Numbered from the stretch's first letter, positions 54,541-64,000 are shown. The stretch: DNA of 64,000 bases from Jejubacter calystegiae (GCF_005671395.1 NZ_CP040428.1:2480001-2544000), one strand, 5' to 3'. The notes: generated by a model from the sequence alone, not told the origin. Made by a program: numbers and translations.

Positions 54541-55710
54541 ATGAAAACAAAAATAACTGCGCTGGCAAAACTGGTCGGCGTCGCGGTGGTGCTGGGCGCG
54601 ACTTCGTTCGCGGCTCAGGCAGAAATCACGTTAATCAAGCAGGATCCACAACCAGGGAATCCGCTGAGTCGTCTGAACTTTACTGTCGGCGGTAGTATTC
54701 GTCCGCAGATAAACAATATGACAGGCGGATATGATAATGGTTCATATAAACGTAACGTCTTCGATGGTGGCACACGTTTCCGCTTCGCAGCCGATTACTA
54801 TCTGTTCGATGACATCAGCTGGGTAGGCTACTACGAGCTGGGCGTGAACATTCCGGCGGTGCTTAAGTGGCATAACCACTATGCCGACGGCGCTAACGAT
54901 ACCACCCGTCGTATGCTCTACACCGGTTTCAAGAGCGACACCTGGGGTACCCTGACCTTCGGTCAGCAGAACAGCGTCTACTATGACGTTGTCGGCGTGA
55001 AAACCGATATCTGGGACTACGATATGCTGGCCCAGGCGCCGGGTAACGGTATCAATGGTGACTACGATGGTTCCTATCGTTCACGTAACATGCTGAAATA
55101 CAAAAACACCTACGGCGATTTCGATGTTTACGCCGCATGGCTGTTCGACGATACGCTGAATCTGAACGACGGCAAGGGTCAGTACAAGCGTAAAGGCGGC
55201 GGCTCGCTGGGTGTGGATTACCACATCAGCGACGATCTGACCTGGGGTCTGGCGTGGAACTATACCCGTGCCAAAGTTCGTAACTATGACGGTACTGACA
55301 GCACGACCTATAACCAGAATATCTACGGTACGGCCCTGAGCTGGACCCCGGATAACTGGACACTGGCGGCCGGTCTGGGCTGGTACCAGAACTATCTGCC
55401 GATGAAGAGCGGATTTACCCGTTCGCTGGTCACCAAAGATAACTACTTTGCTGATGACGCCTGGGGTTATGAATACTTCATCGGTTATGAATTCCCGATC
55501 AACCAGTATCTGGTTAAGGGCATTCAGCCGTACATCATGGGCGACCGTCTGGAGTTCGTGAACGGCACTAACTGGAAGCGTATCGACAACGGTCTGGGTA
55601 TCAACTTCAAGTTCGACTACGGGTTCTCCGTTCAGTACGAACACGTGTTTACCTCCAGCACCGACGATCAGGGCGATATGAACCTGGTGCGTCTGCGTTA
55701 CGACTTCTGA
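54541..55710 (+). CDS. Outer-membrane porin
   Basis: 389 residues with a signal peptide cleaved after AAQA (about residue 28). The mature protein alternates aromatic beta strands (VGGSIRPQIN, TRFRFAADYYLFDDISW, GTLTFGQQNSVYYD) and ends in Phe (LVRLRYDF), the signal for outer-membrane barrel assembly. The order of strands and the FGQQNSV loop resemble trimeric gram-negative porins, but it is not OmpC, OmpF or PhoE. It occupies the ybbP-selU interval that holds rhsD in E. coli. AAGGGAT precedes the ATG. Transcribed alone between two terminators. Confidence 0.82.
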   Translation: MKTKITALAKLVGVAVVLGATSFAAQAEITLIKQDPQPGNPLSRLNFTVGGSIRPQINNMTGGYDNGSYKRNVFDGGTRFRFAADYYLFDDISWVGYYELGVNIPAVLKWHNHYADGANDTTRRMLYTGFKSDTWGTLTFGQQNSVYYDVVGVKTDIWDYDMLAQAPGNGINGDYDGSYRSRNMLKYKNTYGDFDVYAAWLFDDTLNLNDGKGQYKRKGGGSLGVDYHISDDLTWGLAWNYTRAKVRNYDGTDSTTYNQNIYGTALSWTPDNWTLAAGLGWYQNYLPMKSGFTRSLVTKDNYFADDAWGYEYFIGYEFPINQYLVKGIQPYIMGDRLEFVNGTNWKRIDNGLGINFKFDYGFSVQYEHVFTSSTDDQGDMNLVRLRYDF

Positions 55711-55719
55711 TGTCGTTAT

Positions 55720-55742
55720 CCGCGGGCCATTGCGGCCCGCGG
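55720..55742. terminator. Terminator between porin and convergent selU
   Basis: CCGCGGGCC (55720-55728) and GGCCCGCGG (55734-55742), 9 perfect pairs with an ATTGC loop, then TCTTTCC. Confidence 0.75.
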
Positions 55743-55750
55743 TCTTTCCG

Positions 55751-56875
55751 CTACCGGGCGCCGCGCTGCGCCAGCCACTCCCTGACCTGCTGTGAATCTC
55801 CTTCGAACACAATTCGCTGGGCCTTTTTAGCGAGCTGATAGCGATACATGGGATCGTAATAGTCGCGCAGTAGCGGCGTCAGCCAGTCGAGGTGGGCTGT
55901 GGCATGACCGCGCCGTTGATGTTCCTGCAATGACTGCTCAAGAATCCCATTTAGCTGAACAAAGCGTTCTTCCCCCAGACGGCGACGAATGGCGAACATG
56001 CCGTGACGCAGATATTCCGCAAAAGCCAGCCAGCCGGACTCTTCACCCTGCCGGGCGATAAAGGCTGCCGCCATGCTGACGAAGTACTCCTCTTCCAGGC
56101 GTTCAAGCCGCAGCGGGAGCGGATCGTCAATCACCACGATTTCCGCCTGTTCCATCTGTGCCCGAAAGGGTTTAGGAATATGGCGTGAGCCGATGGCCGG
56201 GCCTTCGTCTTCCACCAGCCAGAAGAAGTCGCTCCAGCCCTTCTGGGCCCGGGATTTCTGTACCATCATGGCCGCCAGGCGGTTTTCGAAGTTTGCCTGG
56301 CTGGGTTGCGGTTCTGTAGTGCGCCCGAAGGAGGAGCCGCGGTGACGGGCCAGCCCTTCCAGATCGACGCCGCAGGCGAAGTCGCGCACCATCAGCGTTT
56401 TTCCACAGCCGGTATTACCGGCGACCAGCACCATAGGGCGCAGGCTCAGGCGGCCAAGGGCGCTCATCATATAGCGGCGTACCGCTTTATAGCCGCCTTC
56501 GATCAGCGGAGCCTGAACCCCGCTTTCCTGCAGCCACTGCTGTACCAGATGGCTACGCAGGCCGCCGCGCGAGCAGTAAAGATAACCGTTGGGATGACGC
56601 TGGCACCAGTCACGCCAGGCGGCCATACGCGCTTCCCGTACCTCGCCGCGCACCAGCGAGTGGCCAAGCGCTATCGCGGCTTTCTGACCTTCTGCTTTGT
56701 AACAGGTGCCGACCCGGGCGCGTTCGTCGTCATTCATTAACGGCAGGTTGCGGGCGCCGGGCAGAGAACCCTGAGCGAATTCCACCGGGGCGCGCACATC
56801 CAGCAGCGGCACGCCGGAAAGAATGATATCACGGTAGTCCTGGCTATCAGGACGCACCGGGGAAGCGTTATCCAT
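55751..56875 (-). CDS. selU: SelU, tRNA 2-selenouridine synthase
   Basis: 374 residues. N-terminal rhodanese domain with catalytic Cys in YLYCSRGGLRS (about 97) and C-terminal P-loop domain (VAGNTGCGKT, about 152-161). SelU converts 2-thiouridine at the wobble position of certain tRNAs to the geranylated and then selenated form. About ten residues longer than the E. coli protein. The gap of about 160 bases to purK holds nothing clear. Confidence 0.94.
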   Translation of the reverse strand: MDNASPVRPDSQDYRDIILSGVPLLDVRAPVEFAQGSLPGARNLPLMNDDERARVGTCYKAEGQKAAIALGHSLVRGEVREARMAAWRDWCQRHPNGYLYCSRGGLRSHLVQQWLQESGVQAPLIEGGYKAVRRYMMSALGRLSLRPMVLVAGNTGCGKTLMVRDFACGVDLEGLARHRGSSFGRTTEPQPSQANFENRLAAMMVQKSRAQKGWSDFFWLVEDEGPAIGSRHIPKPFRAQMEQAEIVVIDDPLPLRLERLEEEYFVSMAAAFIARQGEESGWLAFAEYLRHGMFAIRRRLGEERFVQLNGILEQSLQEHQRRGHATAHLDWLTPLLRDYYDPMYRYQLAKKAQRIVFEGDSQQVREWLAQRGAR

Positions 56876-57037
56876 TGAACAGACCTTATGGCCGACGGAA
56901 AGAAACCGTGGCGAGTGAAATGCAAAATGCAGTAGCGCTATTTTACGTAGCCATAAGGCATGGGCGCAACGCTCAGGGGAGAATATCGTGCGTTTTAGTG
57001 GACATCAGGCGACCGGATGGCCGCCTGTGGGGGAGAT

Positions 57038-58108
57038 TCAGCCGTTAAGATGAGCCTGAGCCCAGGCCAGCCCGCTGGCGTATTCTGGCGGCAGAAACGG
57101 CGTCAGGACCTTAAGGGTATCGCTTAACCGGCGCGGATCGCTGGCGCTCAGGTTGAGATGGCCCACCTTACGTCCCGGGCGCACCTCTTTGTCGTACCAG
57201 TGCAGGTGCACCAGCGGCAGCTTCAGCCAGTCATAATTCAGATGACTGCCGATCAGGTTCACCATGACCGACGGGCTGTCGACCGCCGGTTGCGGTAGAG
57301 GCAGGTCGAGGATGGCGCGCAGGTGCAGTTCAAACTGGCTGACAGAGGCGCCGTTCTGGGTCCAGTGGCCGCTGTTGTGCACCCGGGGGGCCAGCTCGTT
57401 AATCAGCAGACCGGCGGGAGTCACGAAGCACTCCATCGCCATCACGCCCACGTAATTCAGCTCCTGCATAATGGCGCCCAGCATGGATTCGGCCTGGCGC
57501 TGCTGGTCGGCATCCGCGTGGGGGAAGGCGACGCTGGTACGCAGGATACCGTCCTGATGCAGGTTATGGGTGAGGGGATAGAACACCGTAGCACCGTTAT
57601 GGGCGCGGGCGCCGACCAGCGACACTTCGCCGGAAAAATGGATGCCCTGTTCGACGATGCACTCGCCGTAGCATTCATCGGGAAGCGTGTCGGCATCATT
57701 CGGGCCCAGCCGCCACTGGCCGCGGCCATCGTAACCGCCGGTGCGGCGTTTGACGATGGCAAGGTCGCCCAGCCTTTCGAATACCGCAGGCCATTGGTCC
57801 GGAGAGGCCAGCAACTGCCATGGGGCGGTGGCCAGGTTCAGCCTGTCGAACAGCTGCTTCTGGGTCAGGCGATCGGCGATGATGGGGAAAACATCCCGGT
57901 TGACAAAGGCCGGGTGGCGGGCCAGTTCGCGGGTCAGCGCGGTTTCCGGCCAGCGTTCGATTTCGGCGGTGATGACGCTCTGCTGAACCGGAACGGCTTC
58001 CGGTTCAGCATCCAGCCCTACCGGCCAGACGGTGATACCCAGCGGCTCACCGGCCTGACGCAGCATCCGGCCCAGCTGGCCGTTACCCAGTACGCAGACC
58101 TGCTTCAT
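57038..58108 (-). CDS. purK: PurK, N5-carboxyaminoimidazole ribonucleotide synthase
   Basis: 356 residues, ATP-grasp fold. Seen: [18 protein letters not shown] at the start, [14 protein letters not shown] (ATP-binding loop), [20 protein letters not shown] and [11 protein letters not shown]. It makes N5-CAIR from AIR, bicarbonate and ATP in purine synthesis. ATG overlaps the purE stop (ATGA), so purE-purK is one translational unit. Confidence 0.96.
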   Translation of the reverse strand: MKQVCVLGNGQLGRMLRQAGEPLGITVWPVGLDAEPEAVPVQQSVITAEIERWPETALTRELARHPAFVNRDVFPIIADRLTQKQLFDRLNLATAPWQLLASPDQWPAVFERLGDLAIVKRRTGGYDGRGQWRLGPNDADTLPDECYGECIVEQGIHFSGEVSLVGARAHNGATVFYPLTHNLHQDGILRTSVAFPHADADQQRQAESMLGAIMQELNYVGVMAMECFVTPAGLLINELAPRVHNSGHWTQNGASVSQFELHLRAILDLPLPQPAVDSPSVMVNLIGSHLNYDWLKLPLVHLHWYDKEVRPGRKVGHLNLSASDPRRLSDTLKVLTPFLPPEYASGLAWAQAHLNG

Positions 58109-58611
58109 GCTTCCTCCCGGGGATCGGGATTTTCCAGCACATCTTCGGTTTGCTGGCGACGGAACGCTTCCAGGCGCTGCCAGAGTTCGGCGTCGTGCTG
58201 CGCCAGAATCTGTGCCGCCAGTAGCGCGGCGTTAGCCGCTCCCGCTTTGCCAATGGCCAGGGTGCCTACCGGAATGCCGCGCGGCATCTGCACAATGGAG
58301 TAGAGGCTGTCTACGCCGCTCAGGGCCGCGCTCTGTACCGGGACGCCCAGCACCGGCACCAGGGTTTTGGCGGCCAGCATACCGGGCAGATGGGCGGCGC
58401 CGCCGGCGCCTGCGATGATGACCTGATAGCCGTTGTCATGGGCTGTTTCGGCGAAGCTGAACAGTTTGTCCGGCGTGCGGTGCGCAGAAACGACTTCGAC
58501 ATGAAACGGAACATTAAGGTCGGTAAGGACATCGGCGGCATACTGCATGGTGGCCCAGTCGCTGCGGGAACCCATAACAATAGCGATGCGGGTAGCCTGG
58601 TTTGAAGACAT
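58105..58611 (-). CDS. purE: PurE, N5-CAIR mutase
   Basis: 168 residues from ATG 58611 (AGGA 7 bases upstream), matching the E. coli start; an in-frame opening to 58659 is unneeded. Active-site blocks: [22 protein letters not shown] and [12 protein letters not shown]. It moves the carboxylate of N5-CAIR to C4. Leads the purEK operon under the PurR box at 58697-58712. Confidence 0.96.
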   Translation of the reverse strand: MSSNQATRIAIVMGSRSDWATMQYAADVLTDLNVPFHVEVVSAHRTPDKLFSFAETAHDNGYQVIIAGAGGAAHLPGMLAAKTLVPVLGVPVQSAALSGVDSLYSIVQMPRGIPVGTLAIGKAGAANAALLAAQILAQHDAELWQRLEAFRRQQTEDVLENPDPREEA

Positions 58612-58696
58612 GCGTCCTGAAACTCCTGTGGATAGGGATAAAACGACGGCGTTCATCACAAATGAAGGACTCAGAGAATAGCACGTAAAACCGGGA

Positions 58697-58712
58697 AGGA
58701 AAACGGTTGCGT
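58697..58712 (-). promoter_or_regulatory. PurR operator (PUR box) of purEK
   Basis: Reverse strand ACGCAACCGTTTTCCT, close to the PurR consensus ACGCAAACGTTTTCNT, 86 bases before the purE start. PurR with hypoxanthine or guanine represses purEK in E. coli. Confidence 0.85.
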
Positions 58713-58741
58713 AGCGAAGTTACCCGGCAACCTTGCCGGGC

Positions 58742-58984
58742 TCAGACGGCAAACCAGCGCCGCCAGATAAAACGGATCGCCAGATACTCAATAGCGCCCA
58801 GAAACAGAAACCACAGGCAGAAAATAATGGTGTAGAGCTGATTCATATCCACAAAGTGAAACAGGCTCATCAGCTTTTGCGCCAGTTCCTGACCCAGCAG
58901 CGGCGCGGGCAGCAGCAGACAGGAAAGAAAGGCCAGCAGCAGGATACCGCCTGCGGTCAGCACAGGCTCGGAAGTGGGTTTCAT
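58742..58984 (-). CDS. Small inner-membrane protein between lpxH and purE
   Basis: 80 residues from ATG 58984 (a GTG one codon earlier is also possible; AGGA lies upstream of both). Two membrane helices (GGILLLAFLSCLLLPAPLLG; LYTIIFCLWFLFLGAIEYLA) and a basic end IRFIWRRWFAV. E. coli has no gene here. It is co-directional with lpxH, 44 bases downstream of it. No function recognised. Confidence 0.65.
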   Translation of the reverse strand: MKPTSEPVLTAGGILLLAFLSCLLLPAPLLGQELAQKLMSLFHFVDMNQLYTIIFCLWFLFLGAIEYLAIRFIWRRWFAV

Positions 58985-59031
58985 CACGATTAATCCTGTG
59001 AATTAAAAAATTGCTTAAACGGTGGTCACCC

Positions 59032-59754
59032 TCAGAACGGGAAGGCGACCAGTTCCACATCATCGGCGGTTACGCGGATCATCGACCCTTCCCGATGCCA
59101 GGCGCCCAGCACGCAGCGCCATGCCGGTTCACCGTCAACTTCAAGGGGGTGGATAGCCGGACGATGGGTATGACCGTGTATCAGCCAGCGCACCTGCTGG
59201 CGCGACATTGCTTCGCGCACGGCCTGCTGATTCACATCCATGATCTCCATGGATTTACTGCCGTTGGCGGCTTTGCTCCCGGCACGCATACGTGCGGCGA
59301 TGCGCTTACGTATGAACAGCGGCAGGGCCAGGAACAGCGTTTGCAGCCAGCCCTGATGCACCCGGGCCCGGAAGGCCTGATAGCCATGGTCGTCGGTGCA
59401 CAGGGTGTCGCCGTGCATAATCAGCACCCGGCGCCCGTCTATCGAAAGCACCTGTTCTTCAGGCAGTAGCTGCATACCGCTCTCCCTGGCGAAGCGCTGG
59501 CCCACCAGAAAGTCGCGATTGCCGTGAATAAAGAAGCAGGGCACGCCGCTGTCGACGAGATCGCGCAACGCTTGCGCCACCTGACGGTGCAGTGGTTCGG
59601 GGGAGTCGTCGCCGATCCAGGCTTCGAACAGATCGCCCAGAATATAGAGCGCATCGGCCTTTCTGGCATCGCCCGCCAGAAAACGCAGAAAACCGGCGGT
59701 AATCGCCGGTTCTTCCGCGCAGAGATGGAGATCTGCGATAAACAGGGTGGCCAC
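59032..59754 (-). CDS. lpxH: LpxH, UDP-2,3-diacylglucosamine pyrophosphohydrolase
   Basis: 240 residues as in E. coli. Calcineurin-like metal ligands are all present: [29 protein letters not shown] and IHGHTHRP. It makes lipid X in lipid A synthesis at the inner membrane. Three bases separate it from ppiB upstream. Confidence 0.96.
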   Translation of the reverse strand: MATLFIADLHLCAEEPAITAGFLRFLAGDARKADALYILGDLFEAWIGDDSPEPLHRQVAQALRDLVDSGVPCFFIHGNRDFLVGQRFARESGMQLLPEEQVLSIDGRRVLIMHGDTLCTDDHGYQAFRARVHQGWLQTLFLALPLFIRKRIAARMRAGSKAANGSKSMEIMDVNQQAVREAMSRQQVRWLIHGHTHRPAIHPLEVDGEPAWRCVLGAWHREGSMIRVTADDVELVAFPF

Positions 59755-59757
59755 GAA

Positions 59758-60252
59758 TTACTCGCTAATGGTCACGCTTTTGATAATCACGTCTTCTTTC
59801 GGTACATCCTGATGCATGCCGCTGCGGCCGGTAGCGACGGCTTTGATCTGGTCGACCACGTCCATCCCTTCTTCCACTTCAGCGAAGACGCAGTAACCCC
59901 AGCCTTGCAGGCTTTCGCCGCTGAAGTTCAGGAAGTCGTTATCGACGACGTTAATAAAGAACTGGGCGGTGGCGGAATGCGGTGCCTGAGTGCGCGCCAT
60001 GGCCAGGGTGCCACGGGTGTTTTTCAGGCCGTTGCTGGCTTCGTTCTGAATCGGATCGCGGGTGGTTTTCTGCTTCATACCCGGCTCAAAGCCGCCGCCC
60101 TGCACCATAAAGCCATTGATCACACGGTGAAAAATGGTGTTGTCGTAGAAACCTTCACGGCAGTAATCCAGAAAGTTCTTCACGGTAGCCGGCGCTTTAT
60201 CGTCGAAGGTTTTGATAACGATATCGCCAAAGTTGGTGTGAAAAGTAACCAT
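59758..60252 (-). CDS. ppiB: PpiB, cytoplasmic peptidyl-prolyl isomerase (cyclophilin B)
   Basis: 164 residues from ATG 60252, the E. coli length; longer in-frame openings would add sequence with no family match. Cyclophilin core [14 protein letters not shown] with catalytic Arg, TAQFFINV and [14 protein letters not shown]. No signal peptide, so cytoplasmic. Divergent from cysS across about 160 bases that should hold both promoters. Confidence 0.96.
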   Translation of the reverse strand: MVTFHTNFGDIVIKTFDDKAPATVKNFLDYCREGFYDNTIFHRVINGFMVQGGGFEPGMKQKTTRDPIQNEASNGLKNTRGTLAMARTQAPHSATAQFFINVVDNDFLNFSGESLQGWGYCVFAEVEEGMDVVDQIKAVATGRSGMHQDVPKEDVIIKSVTISE

Positions 60253-60415
60253 GTTATGCATCCTATAATTGTTCATGCGTATTGCGGCAGACGTGGGGCC
60301 TTTATAGCATAAGTCAGCGGACGGAAACACCTGACAAAGCGTGCTGCGTCCCCGGGGAATTCCGGGTAAGATATAGCGCTTTTCCCCCTGACACACGTTT
60401 ACATGGAATCTTCAG

Positions 60416-61801
60416 ATGTTGAAAATCTTTAATACCCTGAGTCGCCAAAAAGAAGAGTTCAAACCTATTCACCCCGGTGAAGTAGGGATGTACGTGTGTG
60501 GGATAACCGTTTACGACCTCTGTCATATCGGGCATGGCCGTACCTTCGTCGCTTTCGATGTGGTGGCCCGCTATCTGCGTTTTCTGGGCTATAAGCTGAA
60601 ATACGTGCGTAACGTTACCGATATCGACGATAAGATCATTCGCCGCGCCCAGGAGAACGGTGAGTCCTTCAACGCACTGGTGGATCGCATGATCGCTGAG
60701 ATGTACCAGGACTTCGATGCGCTGAATATTCTGCGCCCGGACAGCGAGCCGCGCGCCACGCACCATATTCCGGAGATTATTGCGCTGACCGAGCGTCTGA
60801 TCGAACGCGGCCATGCCTATGTTTCTGGCAATGGCGACGTGATGTTCTCGGTGCCGACGGATCCGCAATACGGTTTGCTGTCGCGCCAGGACCTGGAACA
60901 GCTGCAGGCCGGCGCCCGGGTAGAAGTGGCCGATGCCAAACGCAACCCGATGGACTTTGTGTTGTGGAAGATGTCCAAGCCTGGTGAGCCGAGCTGGCCT
61001 TCTCCGTGGGGCGAAGGGCGTCCTGGCTGGCATATCGAATGTTCCGCCATGAACTGCAAACAGCTGGGCAGCCACTTCGATATTCACGGCGGCGGTTCGG
61101 ATCTGATGTTCCCGCACCACGAAAACGAAATCGCGCAGTCCACCTGTGCCCACGACGGCGAATACGTTAACACCTGGATGCACTCCGGTATGGTGATGGT
61201 GGATCGCGAAAAGATGTCCAAATCGCTGGGCAACTTCTTCACCGTGCGCGATGTACTGAAGCACTACGATGCTGAAACCATCCGTTACTTCCTGATGTCC
61301 GGCCACTATCGCAGCCAGCTTAACTACAGCGAAGAGAACCTTAAGCAGGCCCGCGCTTCGCTGGAGCGTCTGTACACCGCGCTGCGCGGTACCGACAGCA
61401 GGGTGGCAGCTGCGGGGGGCGACGAATTTGAAGCGCGCTTCCGGGAAGCGATGGATGATGACTTTAACACCCCTGAAGCCTACTCGGTGCTGTTCGATAT
61501 GGCGCGCGAGGTTAACCGTCTGAAATCGGAAGATATGGCGGCGGCGAACGGGATGGCGGCCCATCTGCGCAAGCTGTCCGGGGTGCTGGGCCTGCTGGAA
61601 CAGGAGCCGGAACAGTTCCTGCAGAGTGGCGCGCAGTCCGACGATAGCGAAGTGGCGGAAATTGAAGCGCTGATCAAACAGCGTAACGATGCCCGTAAAA
61701 CAAAGGACTGGGCCACGGCGGATATGGCGCGCGATCGCCTGAACGAGATGGGGATTGTGCTGGAAGATGGCGCACAGGGAACCATCTGGCGTCGTAAATA
61801 A
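60416..61801 (+). CDS. cysS: CysS, cysteinyl-tRNA synthetase
   Basis: 461 residues as in E. coli. Zinc ligands Cys28 ([10 protein letters not shown]), Cys209 (HIECSAMN), His and Glu of HHENE; class I HIGH (CHIGHGR) and KMSKS signatures intact. Charges tRNA-Cys. Confidence 0.97.
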   Translation: MLKIFNTLSRQKEEFKPIHPGEVGMYVCGITVYDLCHIGHGRTFVAFDVVARYLRFLGYKLKYVRNVTDIDDKIIRRAQENGESFNALVDRMIAEMYQDFDALNILRPDSEPRATHHIPEIIALTERLIERGHAYVSGNGDVMFSVPTDPQYGLLSRQDLEQLQAGARVEVADAKRNPMDFVLWKMSKPGEPSWPSPWGEGRPGWHIECSAMNCKQLGSHFDIHGGGSDLMFPHHENEIAQSTCAHDGEYVNTWMHSGMVMVDREKMSKSLGNFFTVRDVLKHYDAETIRYFLMSGHYRSQLNYSEENLKQARASLERLYTALRGTDSRVAAAGGDEFEARFREAMDDDFNTPEAYSVLFDMAREVNRLKSEDMAAANGMAAHLRKLSGVLGLLEQEPEQFLQSGAQSDDSEVAEIEALIKQRNDARKTKDWATADMARDRLNEMGIVLEDGAQGTIWRRK

Positions 61802-61831
61802 CGCCTTTTTAGAAGCGCACGCTTTGTCAGC

Positions 61832-61864
61832 ACGCCCACGGCTTATACCGCCGTGGGCGTTTTT
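61832..61864 (+). terminator. Rho-independent terminator after cysS
   Basis: ACGCCCACGGC (61832-61842) pairs with GCCGTGGGCGT (61850-61860), then TTTT. The next 200 bases are AT-rich and presumably hold the promoter of the following pair of genes; nothing else seen. Confidence 0.85.
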
Positions 61865-62067
61865 GTTGTCAGAAACTGCACTGTACAAATTGTTGCGGTC
61901 CGGGGTATAAATTTCAATCGCCTGTCTGTTTGCCTGACATTATTGTTTTGATTGCGCTCTCTTTTTCACCAATTTTTCATTGTGTATTCTGCTCACTTGT
62001 TCATTGTTGAAAATATTAGGGGCAAAGCGTTCTTAATATTTCTATAAAAATAGCAAGGATGACAATA

Positions 62068-62892
62068 ATGAAAATTCACTTTCTTGGTAGCGGGGCATCT
62101 GAAGGTATCCCCAATCCATTCTGTCGCTGTGATATATGCCAGCAAGCCCGAAAAGTAAAAGGTAAGGAGGTGCGCACCCATTCGTCGGCCATTATCGATG
62201 ATGTTCTGTTAATCGATCTGGCGCCGACCTTCAGTCATCAGATATTACGTGACGGTCTTGATGGTTCGGCGATAACCGATCTGCTGTTTACTCATACCCA
62301 CCCCGATCACTTTAATGCAGGGGAACTGTTCAGCCGGATGGAAGGTTTCGGTCACGGTCTGGATTATCCACTTAATATTTATGGCAACGACATGGCTATC
62401 ACGGGTTGCCTGAATATCCTGAATGGCTATAGCGAACAGCGATTCCGGTTTCATCGTCTGGTGCCGTTTGTCACGGTGCGTTGCGGAAAATATCAGGTAA
62501 CGCCATTACTGGCGAATCATGCCAGGTGGGAACAGTGCTACCTCTACTATATCGAAAAGGACGGCTGCGCGCTGTTTTACGGCCACGACTCCGGTTGGTT
62601 TCCTGAATCCACCTGGTGTTGGCTGTCGGGAAAAAGTATTGATATCGCGGTACTGGAGTGCACCTATGGCGATCGGCAGGGAAATCGGACCGATAATCAT
62701 ATGAGTTTGTCGACCGTTTGTGCCGCCGTTGAAAAGCTTCGAAATCAGAATAGCCTGGGTGAGCAGAGCCAGGTGGTGTTATCGCATATCTCACATAGCA
62801 GCGCGCAATGTCATGAGACGCTGGTGGCCTGGTGCCAGGCCAGAAATATGATTGCGGCGTGGGATGGTCTCATTGTTAACAGTCAGGGATGA
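62068..62892 (+). CDS. Metallo-beta-lactamase-fold hydrolase, PhnP-like
   Basis: 274 residues from ATG 62068, with AAGGA 9 bases upstream (an ATG at 62059 overlaps that site). Starts KIHFLGSGASEGIPNPFCRC with the CRCDIC cluster typical of PhnP-type enzymes, then the metal motif HTHPDHFNAG, a HARWEQ and a final His-containing SHISHSS. PhnP opens cyclic ribosyl phosphates and related phosphodiesters. The following nucleoside-type permease starts 3 bases after its stop, so a role in using nucleoside- or ribose-phosphate-like compounds is inferred. E. coli has other genes after cysS. Confidence 0.75.
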   Translation: MKIHFLGSGASEGIPNPFCRCDICQQARKVKGKEVRTHSSAIIDDVLLIDLAPTFSHQILRDGLDGSAITDLLFTHTHPDHFNAGELFSRMEGFGHGLDYPLNIYGNDMAITGCLNILNGYSEQRFRFHRLVPFVTVRCGKYQVTPLLANHARWEQCYLYYIEKDGCALFYGHDSGWFPESTWCWLSGKSIDIAVLECTYGDRQGNRTDNHMSLSTVCAAVEKLRNQNSLGEQSQVVLSHISHSSAQCHETLVAWCQARNMIAAWDGLIVNSQG

Positions 62893-62895
62893 ATA

Positions 62896-64000
62896 ATGAA
62901 ATACAGTACAACCCCCCGATTATTAATCATGATGTTTGTTCAGTATTTCATGCAGGGGGCATGGAATATGACAATGGGACTGGTATTAAGCTCATACGGC
63001 ATGGCCAGTATTATTGGTACCGCCTATGGGCTGCTCGGCGTGGCGACGATTATTTCTCCGCTATTTACCGGCATGATCGCCGACCGCTTTTTCGCCTCCC
63101 AGAAGGTGATGGGGATTCTTCATCTGATTAATGCCTGCGTGATCTTTTATACTCCTCAGTTTATTGAGGCTCAGAACGCCACCATGACGCTACTGATGAT
63201 TTTTATCGTTGGTATTCTGTTCTATCCCACAACGGCACTGTCGAATAGCATTAGCTTTCACCATATTGACGGGGTGAAATATTTTCCGGTTATTCGCGTC
63301 TTCGGCACCTTCGGCTTTATGGTGATTGGTTTTATTATCGGCCAGATGGGCTATTCGGGGGATACCATGGCCTGGTATATCGCCGCCGCGTCCGGCGTGG
63401 CGCTGGGACTGTACTGCTTTACATTGCCGGATACGCCGCCGAAGGCCCGGGGGCGACCCTTCATGCTTCGCGATCTGCTGTGTCTGGATGCGCTGGCGCT
63501 GTTTAAGGAGCGCAACTTTACCATTCTGATGCTCAGTATCCTGGTGCTCATGATCCCCAAAACGGCCTATTCCGCCTATATACCGGTGTTTCTGAAGGCG
63601 CTGGGATTCGACAATGCCGCTACCATGATGCAGATTGGCATCGCCAGCGAAGTTATTTTTATGTTCCTGCTGTCGTTTATTCTGCTGAGAATCGGTTTTA
63701 AGGTGACGTTACTGATCGGTGCGGTATGTTGGGTGGTGCGCAGCTTGTTTTTTGCACATGCCGCAGTGGATGATGCGATGGTTTGGGTGGTGGTGGGACT
63801 ACTGCTGCAGGGTTTTTGCTGGGATTTTTTCTTTACGGTGGCGGATATTTATGTCGATCGTAAAGCCGGAGAGGCCATTAAAGCCCAGGCGCAGAGCCTG
63901 CGCTTTATCGTTTCTAACGGAGCAGGGCTACTATTCGCCTCGACGGTTTGTGGCCAGATTTTCAACCATACGGTGAACGCTCCTGGTTCGGAAGGGCTGG
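62896..64000 (+). CDS. Nucleoside:H+ symporter-like MFS permease (NupG/XapB type), 3' end outside window
   Basis: Open from ATG 62896 to the right edge (368 codons seen). Starts MKYSTTPRLLIMMFVQYFMQ then GAWNMTMGLVLSSYG, with IADRFFASQKVMGILHLINA in the first cytoplasmic loop and VIRVFGTFGFMVIGF after helix 4, all typical of NupG-type nucleoside permeases. AGGGATGA upstream serves as ribosome-binding site. The gene directly follows the PhnP-like hydrolase, indicating an operon for uptake and breakdown of a nucleoside-like substrate. Confidence 0.8.
   Translation, partial: MKYSTTPRLLIMMFVQYFMQGAWNMTMGLVLSSYGMASIIGTAYGLLGVATIISPLFTGMIADRFFASQKVMGILHLINACVIFYTPQFIEAQNATMTLLMIFIVGILFYPTTALSNSISFHHIDGVKYFPVIRVFGTFGFMVIGFIIGQMGYSGDTMAWYIAAASGVALGLYCFTLPDTPPKARGRPFMLRDLLCLDALALFKERNFTILMLSILVLMIPKTAYSAYIPVFLKALGFDNAATMMQIGIASEVIFMFLLSFILLRIGFKVTLLIGAVCWVVRSLFFAHAAVDDAMVWVVVGLLLQGFCWDFFFTVADIYVDRKAGEAIKAQAQSLRFIVSNGAGLLFASTVCGQIFNHTVNAPGSEGL

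Noticed and set aside
60314-61888. Reverse-strand frame of 524 codons opposite cysS
   Set aside because: Complete overlap with intact, strongly conserved cysS; low-complexity shadow composition.
62889-63131. 80-codon forward frame beginning MNNEIQ after the metallo-hydrolase
   Set aside because: Wrong frame: the neighbouring ATG at 62896 opens a long permease frame with clear MFS features.

Overview
The window is chromosomal DNA from a member of the Enterobacteriaceae. The right third carries the E. coli-like order cueR-ybbJ-qmcA-cnoX(ybbN)-ybbO-tesA-ybbA-ybbP ... selU-purK-purE-lpxH-ppiB-cysS, with protein lengths almost identical to E. coli. It is not E. coli itself: fetAB is missing between qmcA and cnoX, a porin sits where E. 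coli has rhsD, a small membrane-protein gene lies between lpxH and purE, and a metallo-hydrolase plus nucleoside-type permease follow cysS. I cannot name the genus.

Region 1 (1-17743) is the end of a type VI secretion (T6SS) cluster. It opens with a cargo effector with a GH19 lysozyme/chitinase fold (5' end outside the window), followed by four small exported proteins in AT-rich DNA that look like an immunity array. One of these is frameshifted in an A7 tract. The GC-rich structural block follows: a membrane protein of unknown role, tssM, tssA, tssF, tssG, tssJ, tssE and a VasL-type gene, mostly with overlapping ends. It finishes with a reverse-strand PAAR-tipped, probably membrane-acting effector, its overlapping DUF1240 membrane immunity gene, and a second DUF1240 gene facing it.

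Region 2 (17744-20609) holds a gene-poor stretch, an unrecognised 47-residue reading frame with a strong terminator, and a ybiU (DUF1479) homologue.

Region 3 (20610-45095) is a contact-dependent inhibition (CDI) locus. cdiB and a 3134-residue cdiA with a membrane-type toxin tip and small membrane immunity protein are followed by a tandem array with a period of about 5.3 kb. Each unit contains a hairpin-rich non-coding linker of about 277 bp, a roughly 3-kb copy of the cdiA FHA-2/pretoxin region without a credible start, a different toxin tip, its immunity gene, a terminator, and (antisense) a SymE-family gene preceded by a perfect LexA-type box. The tips are membrane-active (module 1), DNA/RNA non-specific endonuclease with YezG-like immunity (module 2) and a probable RNase with Imm8-like immunity (module 3). 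Module 4 is a wreck: an IS110/IS1111-family element splits its linker and only a fragment of cdiA and an out-of-frame toxin tail survive. The layout suits a toxin-swapping cassette array in which recombination across the long shared region would give the one secreted CdiA a new tip.

Region 4 (45096-64000) is the core backbone: a GPH-family sugar transporter, copper sensing (cueR), membrane and protein quality control (ybbJ, qmcA, cnoX), ybbO, lysophospholipase/thioesterase tesA, the ybbAP ABC exporter, a porin, tRNA selenation (selU), purine synthesis (purEK with a PurR box), lipid A synthesis (lpxH), a cyclophilin (ppiB), cysS, and the metallo-hydrolase/permease pair cut by the right edge.
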